From: UBA5336 sp039198685
GTDB taxonomy: Bacteria; Pseudomonadota; Alphaproteobacteria; Caulobacterales; Hyphomonadaceae
Reading direction: 5' to 3'
Assembly: GCA_039198685.1 (NCBI GenBank)
Contig: JBCCTK010000122.1
Location: forward strand, 1-8,004
DNA: 8,004 bases
Shown in pieces: positions 4,751 to 8,004 of this stretch. The notes below the pieces were generated by a model. The model saw nothing but the letters and a program-made list of their open reading frames with translations. It searched no databases and was not told the DNA's origin. Positions within the stretch are counted from its first letter, which is position 1, and each line of letters opens with the position of its first letter. A program made the translations under genes and the position numbers.

Positions 4751-6111
4751 GTGCTCGAATTCTGGTCGCTGATGATATTGATGCCAACCGGCGCGTGCTC
4801 AAAGGTAAGCTAGAAGCCAACTTCCATGTTGTCATGGAGGCGGTGAATGGGCGTCAGGCAATTGAGATTGCTATGAAAGAGCGCCCAGAAATCATCCTGC
4901 TGGATGTGATGATGCCAGAGCTTAACGGCTATCAGACTTGTGAAATACTTAAGGCTGCTCCTGAAACGGCGCATATTCCTGTTGTGATGGTTACAGCTTT
5001 GACCGACGTCGAAGATCGTCTGAAGGGGCTGCGTGCGGGGGCGGAAGACTTTATCACGAAGCCGGTTGACGATTTCCAGTTGAACTCCCGGATTGAAGCG
5101 CTGAGCCGCTATATCGCCGTTGCTCAGGAATTGCGCCAACGCCAGGCCGGTAGCCCAGGCGGTCGGATGTTGGAAGACTGGGAGGCAGAGGAGCTCAATC
5201 GACCCTTTCGGATTCTGGTCATGGACGAGCGCCGGAGGCGAGCCAATCGCATGGTACAGATCCTCCGCGCAGCGGGCCACGAAGTGCATTCCTTCGCCGA
5301 CGTCGGGTCTGGCGTTGCCCTGTCTCAAACCAGTGTTGACATCATAGTCTTGGCGCTAGCAGACCAAAGCTATGATCCATTGAAGATCTGCACACACTTT
5401 CGCATGTCAGAGATGACGCGTCCGATTTCAATTATTGTTGCCGCCGAACCCCACAGCAATCGAGAAGCCGCTCGGGCTTTGGCCTATGGAGCAAGCGACG
5501 TGATCCAGATGCCGATCGAGCCGCAGGAATTGCTCGCACGTGTTCGAACCCAGGCCAGACGCACGCGTTACATAGAGATCATGCGCCGCCGTGTAGATCG
5601 AGGCCTTGAACTCTCAGTTATTGATCAACTCACAGGGCTCTATAATCGCCGCTTTATGATGAGCCAATTGCAGCAGTGGATGAAACGGTCACTGATTGGC
5701 AAAAAACCGCTTTCTCTGGTCGCGCTCGACATAGATCACTTCAAATCCATCAATGACACCTATGGGCATGCGGTGGGCGACGAAGTTCTTGTCGGTCTGG
5801 CGGATCGGTTGCGCGACAATGTCCGACCAATCGACATTGTCTGTCGCCAGGGTGGGGAGGAGTTCCTTGTAATTCTGCCTGAGGCAGCTGGTGACCGTGC
5901 TGCGGTTGCCGCAGAACGGCTTCGAAGGGCAATCGCTGCACAGCCTTTTCTGGCACAAGATCACGAGGCCTTTGATGTAACGGTTTCGGCTGGGGTGTCC
6001 GTGCTCAGCGGACCAAATGATACGCCAGCTGACCTCATGATGCGCGCCGACAAGGCGTTATATGCGGCCAAGCGTGAAGGGCGAAATCGCGTTTGTAGCG
6101 AAGCGGCCTGA
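4747..6111 (+). CDS. pleD: PleD, response-regulator diguanylate cyclase (REC-REC-GGDEF)
   Basis: The product is 454 residues, in line with the Caulobacter protein. Domain order: receiver 1 (about 1-120) with acidic D9/D10, phospho-acceptor D53 in LLDVMMPELNGYQ, T83 and K105; receiver 2 (about 153-275), degenerate, with Ala at the acceptor position (A203 in DIIVLALAD) and serving as a dimerisation adaptor in this family; and a GGDEF domain (about 290-450). The cyclase site is GGEEF at 369-373, metal ligands are D328 and D330 in ALDIDHFKSIND, and the inhibitory site R-x-x-D is present as RPID at 360-363, so product feedback by c-di-GMP is expected. It converts two GTP to c-di-GMP. In Caulobacter phosphorylation by DivJ drives dimerisation, activity and localisation to the stalked pole. 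Its ATG overlaps the divK TGA as ATGA, which points to coupled translation and shared control. Confidence 0.97.
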   Translation: MSARILVADDIDANRRVLKGKLEANFHVVMEAVNGRQAIEIAMKERPEIILLDVMMPELNGYQTCEILKAAPETAHIPVVMVTALTDVEDRLKGLRAGAEDFITKPVDDFQLNSRIEALSRYIAVAQELRQRQAGSPGGRMLEDWEAEELNRPFRILVMDERRRRANRMVQILRAAGHEVHSFADVGSGVALSQTSVDIIVLALADQSYDPLKICTHFRMSEMTRPISIIVAAEPHSNREAARALAYGASDVIQMPIEPQELLARVRTQARRTRYIEIMRRRVDRGLELSVIDQLTGLYNRRFMMSQLQQWMKRSLIGKKPLSLVALDIDHFKSINDTYGHAVGDEVLVGLADRLRDNVRPIDIVCRQGGEEFLVILPEAAGDRAAVAAERLRRAIAAQPFLAQDHEAFDVTVSAGVSVLSGPNDTPADLMMRADKALYAAKREGRNRVCSEAA

Positions 6112-6156
6112 CCCAACAGGAATAATCTCCGCGCAATTAGAAGACTCGTGGTCTAT
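6112..6156. other. Short pleD-rnr spacer
   Basis: Forty-five bases separate the pleD stop from the chosen rnr start. There is no hairpin-plus-T-tract terminator, so read-through from divK-pleD into rnr is likely. AGGA at 6118-6121 is a good Shine-Dalgarno core but lies about 35 bases before the rnr ATG, too far to serve it, and no start codon sits at a suitable distance from it. Confidence 0.45.
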
Positions 6157-8004
6157 ATGTCCCCCATGAGTTCTTTAGATAAAAAGACGGTGTTGGCATT
6201 CCTCGAGGCCAATCCACACATCACAACACGGCGCGATATTGCCAGGGGGCTGAATGTCAAAGGTGAGGACAGGGCCCGTCTGCGTGCTGTTCTCAAAGCA
6301 TTAGAGACAGATAGCCAGCCTCTGCCGAGAGGGCGCCGGGCTCATCAGAAACCAGAAACGTTACCGAGTACGACACTTGTGGAGTTTTTACGAGTTGATG
6401 AACACGGTGATCTGATCGGAAAAGCCTCTGGTCCCGATGGTCCCTTTGGTCCTGACCTTGTTTATGGTGGCCAGGCCCGCCGCGGGAAAGGGCGAGAGGG
6501 CCCTTCAGGGCGAGCTCCCGGGGTGGGCGACCGCGCCGTTTGCAGGATATCCGACACGCCAGCGGGCCTTAAAGCGTTAACGATTAAAATCATCGATAAA
6601 CGCGAGAGCCAGCCTGTCGTGGGTCTGTTTACGCGTATTCGTCATGGCGGGCGGGTCGAAAGTGTCAATCGGCGCGACAAATACGACTTTCTCATCGAGG
6701 GTCGTGATGTCCTGGGTGCGAATGATGGCGACCTTGTGGTCATTATGCCTAAGGATTCCCGAGGTTATGGTCCGAAGAAAGCGATCATCAAGGAGGTGAT
6801 CGGGCAGGCGGGTGATCCGCGTGCAGCAAGCCTGATTGCTCTGCATGCCCATGGCATTCCAACTGAATTTCCCGAAGCAGCCCTTGAGCAAGCACAGACT
6901 GGAAAGCCCGCACCCACAGAGCGGGAAGACCTTACCGGGCTCCCGCTGATCACGATCGATCCTGCAGATGCCCGCGACCATGACGATGCCGTCTATGCAG
7001 AAGCCCTGGAGGATGGCTGGCGCGTGATTGTCGCAATCGCCGATGTAGCCGCCTACGTCACTGAAGGGTCTGCATTGGACCGGGAGGCCTACCGGCGCGG
7101 GAACTCAACGTATTTCCCTGACCGTGTCATTCCGATGCTTCCTTTGGCGCTCTCTGCCGATGCCTGTAGCCTCAAAGAAGGCAAGGCCCGCCGCTGTCTG
7201 GCCGTCGACATGGTTTTTGACAAAAGCGGCGTGAAGCGCAGCCATCGTTTTGTCCGTGCCATGATGAAGTCTGCCGCCAGCCTCTCCTATGAAGAAGCCC
7301 AATCTGCGATTGACGGCCAACCGAGTGCGCGCGCTGGTCCTTTGGTAAACACAGTTCTCAAGCCACTCTGGGGCGCTTATGGGGCCGTGCAAACCGCTCG
7401 TGAATCCCGCGCGCCACTTGATCTGGATTTGCCTGAGCGCCGGATTGAATTTGCCGAAGACGGTGCAATCCATCAGATTGCTGTCAAGGAACGCTTCGAT
7501 GCCCACAAGCTGATTGAAGAGTTCATGATCCAGGCCAACGTGGCGGCCGCCGAAAGCCTGGAAAAGGCGCACCATCGTCTGGTCTATCGGGTTCATGACC
7601 AGCCCAGCGATGCCAAACTTGCAGCGCTCGCTGAATTTCTGCGCACGCTGGACATCAAGTGGAGCCTGGGCGAGCGACCCCAAACCGACCGGTTCAATAA
7701 ACTGCTCGCCGATGCGCGCGGCTCCGACACGGCCGAAGTCGTCACCGAGATTGTACTGCGCAGCCAGGCCCAGGCCGTCTATGCACCGGAAAACCTCGGC
7801 CATTTTGGGCTTAATCTTGAGCGCTATGCCCATTTCACCTCGCCCATTCGCCGCTATGCAGATCTGGTCGTTCACCGGGCGCTCATATCGGCGCTGGGCC
7901 TGGGGCCGGAGGGACTTGGAAAGGAAAGCGTGGCGCGGCTTGAGGAGATCGCCAGCCACATCACCGAGACAGAGCGGCGGTCCATGGCGGCTGAACGCGA
8001 CGCC
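6157..8004 (+). CDS. rnr: Ribonuclease R, 3'-to-5' exoribonuclease (3' partial)
   Basis: An open frame of 616 codons runs to the right edge without a stop; the full protein is normally about 750-800 residues, so the end of the RNB domain, the S1 domain and the basic tail are missing. Residues 1-65 look like the N-terminal winged-helix element (KTVLAFLEANPHITTRRDIA). Two cold-shock-type OB domains follow to about residue 225. The RNB catalytic domain contains IDPADARDHDDAV (267-279), supplying D268, D274, D276 and D277, equivalent to the four metal-binding Asp of E. coli RNase R. Near 7800-7875 is the RNB family signature with YAHFTSPIRRYADLVVH. The enzyme degrades structured RNA processively in the cytoplasm. 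Start choice is uncertain: ATG 6157, ATG 6166 and GTG 6148 are in frame and none has a good Shine-Dalgarno. It directly follows pleD on the same strand. Confidence 0.96.
   Translation, partial: MSPMSSLDKKTVLAFLEANPHITTRRDIARGLNVKGEDRARLRAVLKALETDSQPLPRGRRAHQKPETLPSTTLVEFLRVDEHGDLIGKASGPDGPFGPDLVYGGQARRGKGREGPSGRAPGVGDRAVCRISDTPAGLKALTIKIIDKRESQPVVGLFTRIRHGGRVESVNRRDKYDFLIEGRDVLGANDGDLVVIMPKDSRGYGPKKAIIKEVIGQAGDPRAASLIALHAHGIPTEFPEAALEQAQTGKPAPTEREDLTGLPLITIDPADARDHDDAVYAEALEDGWRVIVAIADVAAYVTEGSALDREAYRRGNSTYFPDRVIPMLPLALSADACSLKEGKARRCLAVDMVFDKSGVKRSHRFVRAMMKSAASLSYEEAQSAIDGQPSARAGPLVNTVLKPLWGAYGAVQTARESRAPLDLDLPERRIEFAEDGAIHQIAVKERFDAHKLIEEFMIQANVAAAESLEKAHHRLVYRVHDQPSDAKLAALAEFLRTLDIKWSLGERPQTDRFNKLLADARGSDTAEVVTEIVLRSQAQAVYAPENLGHFGLNLERYAHFTSPIRRYADLVVHRALISALGLGPEGLGKESVARLEEIASHITETERRSMAAERDA

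Noticed and set aside
4810..5328. 172-codon antisense frame in pleD
   Set aside because: It runs opposite the first receiver domain, has no independent motif, and the sense product is clearly PleD.
5200..5570. Second receiver of PleD looked damaged because it lacks the phospho-acceptor Asp
   Set aside because: The second receiver of PleD is naturally degenerate and acts in dimerisation. The frame is intact and the total length is normal, so this is not a mutation or pseudogene.
7105..7959. 284-codon open frame antisense to rnr
   Set aside because: It lies in exact codon register opposite rnr, where codon bias of a GC-rich gene keeps the mirror frame free of stops. The translation has no recognisable domain, and the sense strand carries unmistakable RNase R motifs.
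1..8004. Mobile element, CRISPR, tRNA or novel defence system
   Set aside because: No transposase or integrase, no target-site duplications, no spaced direct repeats and no tRNA-like cloverleaf were seen. All sizeable coding frames belong to known housekeeping or cell-cycle families, and codon use looks even across them.

Overview
This window reads as core chromosome of an alphaproteobacterium. The GC content is moderately high. The divK-pleD pair encodes the DivK single-domain regulator and the PleD diguanylate cyclase that control the asymmetric cell cycle in Caulobacter and its relatives. The glutamyl-tRNA synthetase is of the second alphaproteobacterial type, and the DinB polymerase carries the zinc-ribbon-like N-terminal extension common in this class. 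I cannot assign a genus from sequence alone.

Layout: (1) bases 1-158 hold the last 51 codons of a gene entering from the left, a short tail resembling the C-terminal domain of small secreted thermonuclease-like proteins. (2) An unannotated gap at 159-314 contains inverted repeats. (3) 315-2909 is a two-gene, plus-strand unit of an MFS transporter and gltX, 9 bases apart. (4) 2906-4210 is dinB (DNA polymerase IV) on the minus strand, converging on gltX so tightly that both stop codons lie in one CTAG. (5) 4211-4357 is a divergent control region between dinB and divK, with a near-consensus alphaproteobacterial SOS box beside the dinB start and a near-consensus CtrA-type TTAA-N7-TTAA site. (6) 4358-6111 is the divK-pleD operon, with a 4-base ATGA overlap. 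(7) 6157-8004 is the first 616 codons of rnr (RNase R), which runs off the right edge. This last gene covers almost a quarter of the window.

Functionally, DivK and PleD are phospho-receivers. In Caulobacter they are served by the DivJ/PleC kinase-phosphatase pair and couple cell-cycle state to CtrA activity and to c-di-GMP production. RNase R (RNA turnover), GltX (tRNA charging) and DinB (translesion synthesis) are housekeeping or stress functions. I see no mobile element, CRISPR array, tRNA, rRNA, toxin-antitoxin pair or defence locus, and no evidence of a new multi-gene system. The points most worth checking are regulatory (candidate LexA and CtrA sites sharing one intergenic region) and architectural (shared stop codons, MFS-gltX linkage).
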